Source: Saccharothrix tamanrassetensis
Lineage (GTDB): Bacteria; Actinomycetota; Actinomycetes; Mycobacteriales; Pseudonocardiaceae
Direction of reading: 5' to 3'
Assembly (NCBI RefSeq): GCF_014203665.1
Contig: NZ_JACHJN010000001.1
Location: 1 to 64,000 of the forward strand
Length of the DNA stretch: 64,000 nucleotides
Shown: one piece after another, positions 42,297 to 51,377 of the stretch
Layout: the number at the start of each line of letters is the position of its first letter
Numbering within the stretch: the stretch's first letter is position 1
Position numbers and translations under genes: made by a program
Notes under the pieces: generated by a model
Seen by the model: the letters and a program-made list of their open reading frames with translations, nothing else
Databases searched by the model: none
What the model was told of the DNA's origin: nothing

Positions 42297-44242
42297 TGGT
42301 GAAGATCGCACCGTACGGAACGTGGACATCGCCCATCGGCGCGGCCGACGCGGCCGCCGCCGGCGGCGGCCTGCACTGGGTCGACCTGCACCGGGGTCGG
42401 GTCTGGTGGGCCGAGGGACGCCCCGCCGAGGGCGGCCGGGTCGCGCTGGTGCGCGACGGACGGGACCTGTTGCCGCCGCCGTGGAACGTGCGCAACCGCG
42501 TGCACGAGTACGGCGGGCGGCCGTGGGTGGTGCTGGACACCCCCGACGGGGAACGCGTCGCGTTCACCGACTGGGACGACCAGCGCATCTACCTGTTCGA
42601 CCCGGACGACCCCCACCCGGTGCCCATCAGTCCCGAACCGGAGCGCCACCACGGCCTGCGCTACGCCGACCTCACCGCCGGACCCGGCGGCACCGAGGTG
42701 TGGTGCGTGCGGGAGACCGTCACCGGCGACGCGCGCACCGACGTGCGCCGCGAACTGGTGGCCGTGCCGCTGGACGGCTCCGCGCCGCGCGTGCTGGCCG
42801 CCAGCCACCACTTCATGACCGGCCCCCGGCTGTCCCCCGACGGCGCGCACTTCGCGTGGATCGGCTGGGACCACCCCGACATGCCGTGGGACGGCTCCGA
42901 GCTGTGCGTGGCCGCGGTCGGCTCCGCCGACCACCGCGTCCTGGCCGGCGGACCCCGCGAAGCGGTCTGCCAGGTCGAGTGGGAGACCCCCGACGCCGAC
43001 GCGGACGACCCGGCGCCGGCGCTGCTGGCGCTGACCGACCCCGACGGCTGGTGGAACCTCTACCGGATCGGCCTGGACGGCACGAGCAGGAACCTCGCCC
43101 CGTGCCGGGAGGAGCTGGGCGGGCCGATGTGGCGGCTGGGCAACCGCTGGTTCGCCGCCATCCGCCCCGGCCGCTACCTGGTGCTGCGCTCCGGCGCGCT
43201 GGCCGTGCTCGACGAGCGCAGCGGCACCGTCACCGACGTGGACAACGACCTGCCGGTGTGGCTGTCGCAGCTGGCCGTGCACGACGGCGTGGTGGTCGGC
43301 GGTGCGGCCGGACCTCGCGACGAGGCGGCCGTGGTGACCCTGGACCTGTCCACCGGCGAGCTGACCCGGCTCACCGACCACCCGGCGTCCCTGCCGCCCG
43401 CCGACTACCTGCCGGTGCCCGAGGAACGCGTGTTCACCGGCCCCGACGGGCAGGACGTCCCGGCCTACGTCTACCCGCCGACCAACCCCGACTTCACCGG
43501 CCCCGACGACGAACTGCCGCCGTACGTGGTGCACGTCCACGGCGGGCCCACCGGCCGGTCCGTGCCGGTGCTCGACGTCGACATCGCCTACTTCACCAGC
43601 CGCGGCATCGGCGTGGTGTCGGTCAACTACGGCGGCTCCACCGGCTACGGCCGGGCGTTCCGGGAACGGCTGCGCGAGCAGTGGGGCGTGGTCGACGTCA
43701 ACGACTGCGCCGCGGTCGCCCAGGCGCTGGCCGACGAGGGCACCGCCGACGGGGCCCGGCTGGGCATCCGGGGCGGCAGCGCGGGCGGCTGGACCTCCGC
43801 GGCGTCGATGACCTCGGTCAAGACCTACCGGTGCGGCATGGTGGCGTTCCCCATCCTGGACCTGCGCGGCTGGACCGGGGAGGGCGGCGAGACCCACGAC
43901 TTCGAGTCCCGCTACGTCGAAGGCCTGGTCGGGCCGTGGCCGCAGACCGCCGACCGGTACGCCGAACGCTCCCCGTCCGGGCGGGTGGAGCGGCTGGCCG
44001 GACCGGTGCTGCTGCTGCAGGGCCTGGAGGACGAGATCTGCCCGCCCGAGCAGGCCGACCGGTTCGTCGCCGCCCTGGACGGCACCGGCATCCCGCACGC
44101 CTACCTGACCTTCGAGGGCGAGCAGCACGGGTTCCGCAAGGCCGGGACGATCATCGCCGCGCTGGAGGCCGAGCTGTCCTTCTACGGGCAGGTCTTCGGG
44201 TTCGTCCCCGACGGTGTGCCGGTGCTGGAGCTGCGTCGGTGA
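42296..44242 (+). CDS. Prolyl oligopeptidase family (S9) peptidase
   Basis: 648 residues. N-terminal beta-propeller at about 1-370, then the alpha/beta-hydrolase domain: VHVHGGPTGRSVP, nucleophile Ser in GGSAGGWTSA, Asp in LLLQGLEDEICPPEQAD, and His in GEQHGFRKAG. Resembles dipeptidyl-peptidase/acylaminoacyl-peptidase enzymes of the S9C group. No signal peptide, so cytoplasmic. GTG start at 42296 or 42299. The stop overlaps the start of the S66 gene by four bases, so the two act together. Confidence 0.93.
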   Translation: MVKIAPYGTWTSPIGAADAAAAGGGLHWVDLHRGRVWWAEGRPAEGGRVALVRDGRDLLPPPWNVRNRVHEYGGRPWVVLDTPDGERVAFTDWDDQRIYLFDPDDPHPVPISPEPERHHGLRYADLTAGPGGTEVWCVRETVTGDARTDVRRELVAVPLDGSAPRVLAASHHFMTGPRLSPDGAHFAWIGWDHPDMPWDGSELCVAAVGSADHRVLAGGPREAVCQVEWETPDADADDPAPALLALTDPDGWWNLYRIGLDGTSRNLAPCREELGGPMWRLGNRWFAAIRPGRYLVLRSGALAVLDERSGTVTDVDNDLPVWLSQLAVHDGVVVGGAAGPRDEAAVVTLDLSTGELTRLTDHPASLPPADYLPVPEERVFTGPDGQDVPAYVYPPTNPDFTGPDDELPPYVVHVHGGPTGRSVPVLDVDIAYFTSRGIGVVSVNYGGSTGYGRAFRERLREQWGVVDVNDCAAVAQALADEGTADGARLGIRGGSAGGWTSAASMTSVKTYRCGMVAFPILDLRGWTGEGGETHDFESRYVEGLVGPWPQTADRYAERSPSGRVERLAGPVLLLQGLEDEICPPEQADRFVAALDGTGIPHAYLTFEGEQHGFRKAGTIIAALEAELSFYGQVFGFVPDGVPVLELRR

Positions 44243-45090
44243 CACCGCGTCCGCTGCGGGCCGGGGACCGCGTCACCGTGGTCAGCCCGGCCGGTCCCGT
44301 GCCGGCCGGGCTGCTGCAGGCCGGGGTGTCGTGGCTGACCACGTGGGGTCTGGACGTGCGGGTCGCGCCGCACGCCCTGGACATGCACCCCACCCTGCCC
44401 TACCTCGCCGGGTCCGACGCCGACCGGGCCCGCGACTTCGAGGACGCCTGGTGCGCCCCGGACACCGCGGCCGTGCTGTGCGCGCGCGGCGGCTACGGCA
44501 GCCAGCGCATCGTCGACCTGGTCGACTGGGACCTGGTGCTCAGCAGCCGCCCGAAGGCGTTCGTCGGGTCCAGCGACATCACCGCCCTGCACGAACCGCT
44601 GTGGCACGCCGGCGTGCCGACCTGGTTCGGGCCGATGATCGGCACCGGGGCGTTCGTGTACGACCCCGCCGCGCGCGACCGGTTGCGCCGCGCCCTGTTC
44701 GAGGGCGTCACCACGTTCCACGGCGTCACCGTCGCCCCGGGCACGGCGCGGGGCGTCGCGGTCGGCGGCAACGTCAGCCTGCTCGGCGCGCCACCACCGG
44801 ACGGCGCGATCGCGTGGCTGGAGGACGTCGGCGAGGAGCCCTACCGGCTGGACCGGATGCTCACCTCGCTGCTGCGCGGCGACTGGTTCGCCGACGTCGC
44901 CGGAATCGTGCTGGGCTCCTGGACCGACTGCGGCGACGTCGCCGACGTGCTCCACGACCGGCTCGGCGGCCTCGGCGTGCCCATCATCGGCTCGGTCCCC
45001 TTCGGGCACTGCGCCGGACAGCACACCGTGCCCTTCGGGGTGACCGTGGAACTCGACGCCGACGCCGGCGTGGTGAAGGTGCTGGAGTGA
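44239..45090 (+). CDS. S66 peptidase, LD-carboxypeptidase/MccF-like
   Basis: 283 residues. The start LRAGDRVTVVSPAGPVPAG is the S66 opening; the nucleophile Ser is in CARGGYGSQRIVD. A predicted Glu is in WLEDVGEEPYRLDRM, and a His in GHCAGQHTVPFG. S66 enzymes either trim peptidoglycan tetrapeptides (LdcA) or cleave toxic peptidyl-nucleotides such as microcin C (MccF). No signal peptide. Overlaps the S9 gene by four bases (GTGA). Confidence 0.92.
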   Translation: MTPRPLRAGDRVTVVSPAGPVPAGLLQAGVSWLTTWGLDVRVAPHALDMHPTLPYLAGSDADRARDFEDAWCAPDTAAVLCARGGYGSQRIVDLVDWDLVLSSRPKAFVGSSDITALHEPLWHAGVPTWFGPMIGTGAFVYDPAARDRLRRALFEGVTTFHGVTVAPGTARGVAVGGNVSLLGAPPPDGAIAWLEDVGEEPYRLDRMLTSLLRGDWFADVAGIVLGSWTDCGDVADVLHDRLGGLGVPIIGSVPFGHCAGQHTVPFGVTVELDADAGVVKVLE

Positions 45091-45094
45091 GCCG

Positions 45095-45146
45095 CCCGGC
45101 CCGCCGTGCGGCGGGCCGGGCGAGGTCGCCCGGCGGGCGACCTCGC
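45095..45146. terminator. Two tandem 12-bp hairpins between convergent operons
   Basis: CCCGGCCCGCCG (45095-45106) pairs with CGGCGGGCCGGG (45109-45120). Next GCGAGGTCGCCC (45120-45131) pairs with GGGCGACCTCGC (45135-45146). Both stems are perfect. They lie between the S66 gene ending from the left and the propeller gene ending from the right and probably terminate both. No T-run. Confidence 0.75.
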
Positions 45147-45196
45147 CGCGCGGGTTCCGCCGTCCCCGTCCCGACGGGGACCGGAGCGGCCCGGGG

Positions 45197-46795
45197 CTAC
45201 CGGCCGAAGGCCAGCAGGACGCTGCCGCCGTCGGGGTTGGGGTAGCTGGGCCAGTAGCCGGCCTGGACGTAGACCATGCCGTTGGACACCACCGCGCCAC
45301 CGCCGCCGCCGGAGATCGCGCCGCCGCGACCGGGCAGCCCGTTGACCGTCGTGAAGTCCCGCACCGTGTCGAACGTCCACAGCACCCGGCCGGTGCGGGC
45401 GGAGTAGGCGCGCAGCTTGCCGTCGTTGCTGCCCTCGTAGACCACGCCGGGACTCGACGACACCGCCGGGCCGTGCGCCAGGGTGCAGACCTCCGGGTGC
45501 TGCGCGGCGCCTCCCGTGGTGCAGCCGTCCGCCGGGTGCGGCGTCTCCCACAGCACCGCGCCGGTCGCCGGGTCCACCGCGAACAGCTTGCCCGGGTTGG
45601 CGAAGTAGGTCGCGATGTAGAGCCGCTGCCCGTCGAAGCTGGAACCCCACTGGATGCCCGAGACACCGCCGCTGGGCAGCGGCACACCCAGCTGGCGCCG
45701 CCACACGACCTCACCGGTCGTCGCGTCGAACACGTGGTAGACACCCAGCTTCTGGCCCACGCCGACCAGCTTGCGGCCGCCGACGGTGAACAGGTTCGGC
45801 GTCGCGCCAATGTCGTAGTCCAGCGCCGAACCGTCCTTCAGGCCGGGGCAGTAGCCCTCCGAGTCCGGGTCGTTGCACAGGCCCCGCCAGGTGTCGGACT
45901 CGGTCACCTGGTTGCGCCACTTCACCGCGCCCGACCGGGTGTCCAACGCCAGCAGCGTGTCGAAGTCACCCGCGCTGCCCGTGTAGTTCTGGCCGGTGCC
46001 CACGTAGACGGTGCCGGTGCGCGGGTCGATCGTCGGCGAACTCCACACCCCCGCGCCCGACGGCTCGTAGCGGGTCGCGCCGCTGGGCCACGTGCCCACG
46101 GCCCGCGGCTCGGGCACCGTGTAGTGCCGCCACACCAGGTCGCCGGTGCGGGCGTCCAATGCGTCGACGTGGCCGCGGAACGTGCAGCACGGGTAGGCCC
46201 GGCCGGTGCCCGGGTCGATGTCGGCGTTCTCGCTGCTGGACGTGCCGACGTAGACCTTGCCGTCGTGCACCAGCGGGGAACTGGTCACCGTCGCCGCCGG
46301 GTGCGCGTCGACCTGCTTGGCCCACACCACCCGCCCGGTGCGCTGGTCCAGCGAGTACACGTAACCCCGCAGGTCGCCGAAGTACACCCGGCCGTCCACC
46401 ACCGCCGGGCCGTCCCACGGGACCGCCGGCCGCGGACCCGGCGCGATACCGGCGAGGTCGGTGGTCCACCGCTCCGCGCCGGTGCGGGCGTCCCGCGCGT
46501 AGAACTTGCCGTCCGGCCCGCCGAAGTACGCCGGGCCGTCCACGATCGCCGGCTGGCTGCGCACCGGCGCCGCCGACTTCCGGTAGGCGAACGCCCACTT
46601 GAGCTTGAGGTTGTGCACGTTGTGCGGCGTGATCCGCCACTCCGCGGCGTTGTGCCGCGACCCGGCCGGATCCTTCTGCCAGGTGGCCCAGTCCCCGTCC
46701 CGCCGGGGAGGCGAGGCACCGGTCGACCCGGCCCCCACCAGCACGACCGACGACGCCACCGCGAGCAAAGCCAGGACACGCTTGGGAAAACCCAT
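45197..46795 (-). CDS. Secreted PQQ-type beta-propeller protein (quinoprotein-like)
   Basis: 532 residues. Signal peptide at about 1-27 (KRVLALLAVASSVVLVGAGSTGA). Eight-bladed propeller of repeated tryptophan-docking elements, such as DARTGAERWTTDLAG, DQRTGRVVWAKQVD, DARTGDLVWRHYTV, DTRSGAVKWRNQV, DATTGEVVWRRQLG, DPATGAVLWETPHP and SARTGRVLWTFDTV. A vicinal Cys pair (YPCCTFRGH) is typical of PQQ alcohol dehydrogenases. It could be a PQQ-dependent dehydrogenase of the polyvinyl-alcohol type or a structural propeller. No cytochrome gene is adjacent. Confidence 0.88.
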   Translation of the reverse strand: MGFPKRVLALLAVASSVVLVGAGSTGASPPRRDGDWATWQKDPAGSRHNAAEWRITPHNVHNLKLKWAFAYRKSAAPVRSQPAIVDGPAYFGGPDGKFYARDARTGAERWTTDLAGIAPGPRPAVPWDGPAVVDGRVYFGDLRGYVYSLDQRTGRVVWAKQVDAHPAATVTSSPLVHDGKVYVGTSSSENADIDPGTGRAYPCCTFRGHVDALDARTGDLVWRHYTVPEPRAVGTWPSGATRYEPSGAGVWSSPTIDPRTGTVYVGTGQNYTGSAGDFDTLLALDTRSGAVKWRNQVTESDTWRGLCNDPDSEGYCPGLKDGSALDYDIGATPNLFTVGGRKLVGVGQKLGVYHVFDATTGEVVWRRQLGVPLPSGGVSGIQWGSSFDGQRLYIATYFANPGKLFAVDPATGAVLWETPHPADGCTTGGAAQHPEVCTLAHGPAVSSSPGVVYEGSNDGKLRAYSARTGRVLWTFDTVRDFTTVNGLPGRGGAISGGGGGAVVSNGMVYVQAGYWPSYPNPDGGSVLLAFGR

Positions 46796-47085
46796 CTTCT
46801 CCCCCTGTCATGGGTGCGACACACCCACCCTGACAGCACGCGGACGACAGGACGACAGGCGAAAGGAGCGGATCGGATCGGGAGAAGGTTGACCGTCGAC
46901 CCACCGATCGGTTGATCCGCCCCGTCGCCGATCCCACTACGGCAACCGCCGGGCTGCCGGGGAACCGGCCACGACCTGTCTCACCGCCGAGCCCGATGCG
47001 GGGTGGTGGCGTGCGTCGAGCCGTGGACGACCGGCAACGATCCGGTGGTGGGCTTTTCCCCGCCCACCACCGGAATGCCGGCGGA

Positions 47086-48180
47086 TCAGCGGGTGGGCGG
47101 GGCGCCGATGCGGTCGACCACCGCCGTGGTGACGGAGGAGTAGCCGGTGACGGTGCCCTTCGGGACGCCGGCGAACATCGAGTCGGACACCTTGCGCTCC
47201 CCGATCACCTCGCCGGTGCCGGGGTCGAGGATGATCTCCTGACGCTCTTCGCCCTCGGAGATGCCCAGCGCCACGCCCTTGTTGCCGTCCAGATCGACGG
47301 CGCCGTCGGTGACGTCCAGTCCGGGCAGGTGGGCCAAGGCCCGCAGCAGGTTCGCCCGTGCCGCGGCGGGCATCAGCCCGGTGCGCAACGCGTCCGCGGC
47401 GTAGACCAGGACCTGCTTGCCGCCGCCGCTGTCGGTGCGCAGCCGCTCGTACAACCGCGCCGGGTCGGTGGGCAGGCCGGCGACGAACTCCGGTCCGGGG
47501 AACTGCCAGTTCCCGTGCTCGGGAGCGCCCTGGACGAACTCGCCGCCCTCGGCGCGCCGCTCCGGCCACGGCAACTCCTCGATCACGACCCCGGCCGCGC
47601 GGGCTTCGGCCTCGGTGCCCTCGACCCACTTGCGGTTGCCGGTCTCCCGGCGCCGCTGCAACCACTCCCCGCCCGGATCGGCCGGAATCCACGTCTCGAC
47701 GAGGTTCTCGTTGAGGAAGGAGAAACTCCTGCTCTCCGCGCCCGTCGTCTTCATCCACCAGGCATGGGTGGCCAGATAGCGGTACTGGCCGGCCGCCAAC
47801 ACCGGATCCGCGGCCCGCGCGGCGACGTCGGCGGCGCTGGTCAACGCCTCCTGTGCCTGCGCGGTGGCGGTGTCGGCGGAGAACAACACCGTCTGCGCCA
47901 CCACACCCCCGGCCGCGAGCACCGCGACCGCGGCCGCCGCGGCCAGCCAACGGCGCACCGGACTGCGCCGACGCGCACCCTCCCCGGTCCCGACTGCGCC
48001 GGTCCCGAGCGTGCCCGGCCGCGGCCCGGTCCGGCCTTCCGCAGCCGCCACCAGGTTCTCCCGCACCCCCGCCAAACCGCGTTGATCAGTCTCGATGTCC
48101 ATGTACAGCCCGGCCAGCGCGCGGTCGAGCTCGTCCTCGGTCCACACCTGCCGCATCCCGGCACGATCCCCCTCACGCAT
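47086..48180 (-). CDS. CU044_5270 family membrane protein, partner of the ECF sigma factor
   Basis: 364 residues. Cytoplasmic N-terminus with VWTEDELDRALAGLYMDIE, a basic stretch, one membrane helix WLAAAAAVAVLAAGGVVAQTVLF at about 80-102, and a large extracytoplasmic domain ending SVTTAVVDRIGAPPTR. Such proteins sit beside ECF sigma genes in actinomycetes and may act as anti-sigma factors. Starts inside the 3' end of the sigma gene (8-base overlap at 48173-48180). Confidence 0.85.
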   Translation of the reverse strand: MREGDRAGMRQVWTEDELDRALAGLYMDIETDQRGLAGVRENLVAAAEGRTGPRPGTLGTGAVGTGEGARRRSPVRRWLAAAAAVAVLAAGGVVAQTVLFSADTATAQAQEALTSAADVAARAADPVLAAGQYRYLATHAWWMKTTGAESRSFSFLNENLVETWIPADPGGEWLQRRRETGNRKWVEGTEAEARAAGVVIEELPWPERRAEGGEFVQGAPEHGNWQFPGPEFVAGLPTDPARLYERLRTDSGGGKQVLVYAADALRTGLMPAAARANLLRALAHLPGLDVTDGAVDLDGNKGVALGISEGEERQEIILDPGTGEVIGERKVSDSMFAGVPKGTVTGYSSVTTAVVDRIGAPPTR

Positions 48181-48778
48181 CGCCGTCCTCCATTCCACTG
48201 GTCGCAACAGGACTGTGTGAGCGCAACCACCGACGCACCCTGTGCAGGCGCGAGTGGACCGTGCCCACCGGGATGCCCAGGGCCTGGGCCACCTCCGTCG
48301 AGCTCAGCCGACCCCACGACGTCAGCAGCAGCACGTCCCGGTCCCCGGGCTCCAGCGCGGCCAGCGCACCGGCCAACTGCCGGACCTGCTGCTGCGCGGT
48401 GACCCGCTCGGACGTGCGGACCTCGGGCGACTCCGCCTGCACCCGGTCCGCCCCCACCATCCGGGCCCTGGCCTGCCAGCCCCGGACCTCCTGCCGCACG
48501 TGCCGCCGCAGCAGGTTGCCGGCGATCCCGTACAGCCACGGCCGCACCCCGGCCCGCGTCGGGTCATAGGTGTGCCGTCGCTGCAACGCCACCAGGAACG
48601 TCTCCGACACCAGGTCGTCGGCGGTCTGGTCCCCGACCCGACGGGCCAGGTAGGCGTGCAGCGACCCGGCGTGGTCGTCGAAGAGCCGCCCGAACACCAC
48701 CCCCGGATCCGGCCCCGACAGATCCGGGTCGTCCCCGAGCGGCGGCCCCTGGCCGGGCTCCGCTGAATTCGCGGTCAT
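48173..48778 (-). CDS. ECF (sigma-70 family) sigma factor
   Basis: 201 residues. Region 2 FDDHAGSLHAYLARRVGDQTADDLVSETFLVALQRRHTYDP through PWLYGIAGNLLRRHVR; region 4 LEPGDRDVLLLTSWGRLSSTEVAQALGIPVGTVHSRLHRVRRWL. Region 1 and 3 are absent, as usual for group 4. MTANSAE at 48778 begins the disordered N-terminal 25 residues. It overlaps the CU044_5270-type gene, so the pair is a sigma/membrane-partner unit; the signal is unknown. Confidence 0.94.
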   Translation of the reverse strand: MTANSAEPGQGPPLGDDPDLSGPDPGVVFGRLFDDHAGSLHAYLARRVGDQTADDLVSETFLVALQRRHTYDPTRAGVRPWLYGIAGNLLRRHVRQEVRGWQARARMVGADRVQAESPEVRTSERVTAQQQVRQLAGALAALEPGDRDVLLLTSWGRLSSTEVAQALGIPVGTVHSRLHRVRRWLRSHSPVATSGMEDGDA

Positions 48779-49001
48779 CCTCGTCACGCCTCTACTTGCC
48801 CGCAGCCCACCGAGTCCTTCACGAGACCACCGGGCCCTGCCGGTCGTCAGACCCCGCCGGCAGAAGTGGCAGGCGCCGTCGCCCGGTCGCACACCGGGCC
48901 GGATCGTGCGCAGACACCGCAGTCCACCCGCCGCCCCGCGTGCACCCGTGGCCCGGCCGGGACACCCACGTCCCGGCGGCCGGCCCTCCGTCCCCGGCGC
49001 G

Positions 49002-49511
49002 TCAGCCCCGTGCCCGCCGAACCGCGTCCGCCGTGTCCGCCACCACCCGGATCTCCGCGGCCAACCCCGGATCGGCCACCCGGTCCGCCGCCTCCGCCAA
49101 CGGCCCGACCAGCGCCGCCGAGTCGTCCTGCGCCAACGCCCGCCGCACCACCACGTCCACCGCCGCCACCCGGCCACCCAGGTCCCGCAACGACTCCGCG
49201 TTCTCCCGGGCCCACTCCCGCACCGCGCGCTCACCCGCGCGCCGGTCCCGCTCCGCGCGCACCCGGCCCTCGGCCGTGTCACCCAGGTCCGACCGCAACC
49301 GCAGGTACCGCCGCTCGGCCGCCTGCCTGCTCGACACCCCCAGCGCCGGGGCCAGCCGCGCCCAACTCGTGCCCTGCTCCCGCGCGGCGGCGATCAACCG
49401 GGGCTCCCACTCCGCCAACTCCGCCCGCAACCGCCGCAGCAGCACCAACGCCGCCAGCACGTCGCCCTCGCCGTCGACCGCCTCGCGCACGGTCTCGTAG
49501 TCGCCGCTCAC
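49002..49511 (-). CDS. HTH protein of the HSP18 transcriptional-regulator type
   Basis: 169 residues, mostly helical. VLLRRLRAELAEWEPRLIAAAREQGTSWARLAPALGVSSRQAAERRYLRLR is an HTH-like core found in actinomycete proteins called HSP18 transcriptional regulator. The C-terminal part is Ala/Arg-rich and helical. Whether it controls a small heat-shock protein here is not shown; no hsp gene lies nearby. Starts four bases after the stop of the glycosyltransferase-like gene, so probably cotranscribed. Confidence 0.75.
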   Translation of the reverse strand: MSGDYETVREAVDGEGDVLAALVLLRRLRAELAEWEPRLIAAAREQGTSWARLAPALGVSSRQAAERRYLRLRSDLGDTAEGRVRAERDRRAGERAVREWARENAESLRDLGGRVAAVDVVVRRALAQDDSAALVGPLAEAADRVADPGLAAEIRVVADTADAVRRARG

Positions 49512-49515
49512 GGCC

Positions 49516-50595
49516 CTACTGTGGCAGGTACGCGGCGTGCACGTCGTCCACAGACCACATCCGGTGCCGCATCCCCAACGCCACCATCCGCCGCACGTAG
49601 TCGGCGAGCGCCGTGTCGAAGTCCCAGCGCCGTTCCACCAGCCGCGCCGCCCCGTCCACGATCTCCGCCAGGTCCGCGCTGATCCGGTCGAACGACATGC
49701 TCGGCGAACGCGGACCGTCGTCGGACACCGGCTGCGGGTCGTCGGCGAACAGGTTGAACGCCGGGAACCGCGCCACCTCCGGCAGCACGCTGTAGAACGG
49801 GGTGCCGGGGAAGTAGTACTCCGGCCACCGGTTGCCCGAGATCGACAGCCACGGCGTGCCCACTGCCAGGGCCGCCATCGAGAACCCCGAGTGCGGCGAG
49901 ACCAGCACGTCCGACGACGCCACCTCGGCCAGCTGCGCCACCAGCGGCCGGTCCACCGCGTCCACCGAGCGCACCGACCCGATCAGCTCGTCGAACTCCC
50001 CGCGCCCGAACGAGGTGCTGGTCCGCGCGTCGTCCCGCAGCTTGCCCACGAACACGAACTCCGCACCGGGGAACCGCACCGCCAACGCGTCGAGCACCAG
50101 CCGCCACGACCGCACCGACGGGTAGTTCGACCGCGGCCCGCTGCCGCCCGGCAGCACCGCGATCCGCACCCCCTCGTGCGGCTCGGCCTGGATCGGCAAC
50201 CGGAACGCCTCGCCCGCCGCGTAGGGGAACCGCACCCCGCCCGGACGGAAGTGCTCCCGCGCCTGGTCGAAGTACCGCGCCAGACCGGGGAACAGGGTGC
50301 GCTGCCACGACTGCGACGCACGCTCGTCTTCCACCACCTGGTCCCAGTCGCGGCCGATGCGCGCCAACCGCGGTGCGAAGTCCGCCGACCCGTCGAACAC
50401 GTCGACGTCGACCGCGTGCACCTCGTCGATGAAGGGGCACAGCCGCGCCGGTTCGACCGGGGTGGCCGAGTTCAGCACCACCCCGATCCGCAGGTCCGGA
50501 TCCGCCCGGTGGTAGCCGTGGCAGCGGTGCAGCGCCTCGATCGCGTGACCGACCGGGTGGCAGTACACGAAGTTCACCAACAGGGATCCGGGCAC
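49516..50595 (-). CDS. Glycosyltransferase-like protein (GT-B, GT9-like)
   Basis: 359 residues. N-terminal part NFVYCHPVGHAIEALHRCHGYHRADP is followed by a C-terminal Rossmann half: GVRIAVLPGGSGPRSNYPSVRSWRLVLDAL and VFVGKLRD, then SSDVLVSPHSGFSMAALAVGTPWLSISG, which resembles the nucleotide-sugar site of heptosyltransferase (GT9) type enzymes. The sugar and acceptor are unknown. GTG start at 50595. The HTH gene follows immediately. Confidence 0.75.
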   Translation of the reverse strand: MPGSLLVNFVYCHPVGHAIEALHRCHGYHRADPDLRIGVVLNSATPVEPARLCPFIDEVHAVDVDVFDGSADFAPRLARIGRDWDQVVEDERASQSWQRTLFPGLARYFDQAREHFRPGGVRFPYAAGEAFRLPIQAEPHEGVRIAVLPGGSGPRSNYPSVRSWRLVLDALAVRFPGAEFVFVGKLRDDARTSTSFGRGEFDELIGSVRSVDAVDRPLVAQLAEVASSDVLVSPHSGFSMAALAVGTPWLSISGNRWPEYYFPGTPFYSVLPEVARFPAFNLFADDPQPVSDDGPRSPSMSFDRISADLAEIVDGAARLVERRWDFDTALADYVRRMVALGMRHRMWSVDDVHAAYLPQ

Positions 50596-50708
50596 GCCTC
50601 ATCACACCGGTCCACCGGCCCGCACCGCCACCGGATTCCCGCCGACCCGGCCGGAACTGCCGGAATCCGGTCGCACCAGGCGACCGGATTCCGCGACACT
50701 GCCCGACC

Positions 50709-51224
50709 ATGCGCCCCGCACCCGGCGAAGTGCTGCACTTCTCCGAAGACCCCACCATCACCCGGTTCGTCCCGCACGTGGCGGCCACCGCCCGACAACC
50801 CGACGCCTACGTGTGGGCCGTCGACCACGACCAGGCGCCCTCCTACTGGTTCCCCCGCGACTGCCCGCGCGCCATGGCCTGGGCCGGCCCCGACACCACC
50901 GCCGAGGACCGGGCCTGGCTGGGCCCCCGCCGCGTGCACGCCGTGGAATACCGCTGGCTGCGCCGCATGCAGACCGTGGCGCTCTACGCCTACCGGTTCG
51001 ACGCCACCGCGTTCCGGCCCTTCGGCGACGCCGCCCACGTGGCCACCGGACCCGTCGAACCCCTCGGCCCGCCCGAACGCGTCGACGACCTGCTCGGCCT
51101 GCACGAACAGGCCGGCCTCGAACTGCGGCTGCTGCCCGACCTGCGGCCGTTCTGGGACGAGGTCACCACCCGCACGCTGGACTTCAGCGGCATCCGCCTG
51201 CGCAACGCGCAACCCGCGCCATGA
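50709..51224 (+). CDS. DUF6886 family protein
   Basis: 171 residues. Family-typical segments VLHFSEDPTITRFVPHVAAT, YVWAVDHDQAPSYWFPRDCPR, VHAVEYRWLRRMQTVALYAYRFD and FWDEVTTRTLDFSGIRLRNA. Function unknown. It starts divergently, 114 bases from the glycosyltransferase-like gene. Confidence 0.85.
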   Translation: MRPAPGEVLHFSEDPTITRFVPHVAATARQPDAYVWAVDHDQAPSYWFPRDCPRAMAWAGPDTTAEDRAWLGPRRVHAVEYRWLRRMQTVALYAYRFDATAFRPFGDAAHVATGPVEPLGPPERVDDLLGLHEQAGLELRLLPDLRPFWDEVTTRTLDFSGIRLRNAQPAP

Positions 51225-51351
51225 CCGGCCCAGCAACCGGCCCAGCGGCGGGCACAGCAACGGGCACCTTCGGTCGCACGCCGTTCACATTTCGATGGCG
51301 AAGGACGTGTTCAGGTCTGCGCCGGAATGACGAAACACCGGGTTGCCCACA

Positions 51352-51371
51352 TACCGACCGGTCGGTACCCT
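51352..51371 (+). promoter_or_regulatory. TetR-type operator over a leaderless promoter
   Basis: TACCGACCGGTCGGTA (51352-51367) is a perfect 16-bp palindrome of the form typical for TetR-family operators. TACCCT (51366-51371) is a -10-like element overlapping its right end, six bases before the GTG at 51378. A bound repressor would block the HAD/APH/ACAD operon. No TetR gene adjoins. Confidence 0.75.
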
Positions 51372-51377
51372 CGTCGG

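Noticed and set aside
51327-51377. Earlier ATG start (51327) for the HAD hydrolase
   Set aside because: It would translate across the palindromic operator and -10 element; the GTG at 51378 sits six bases after the -10 and just before the first HAD strand.
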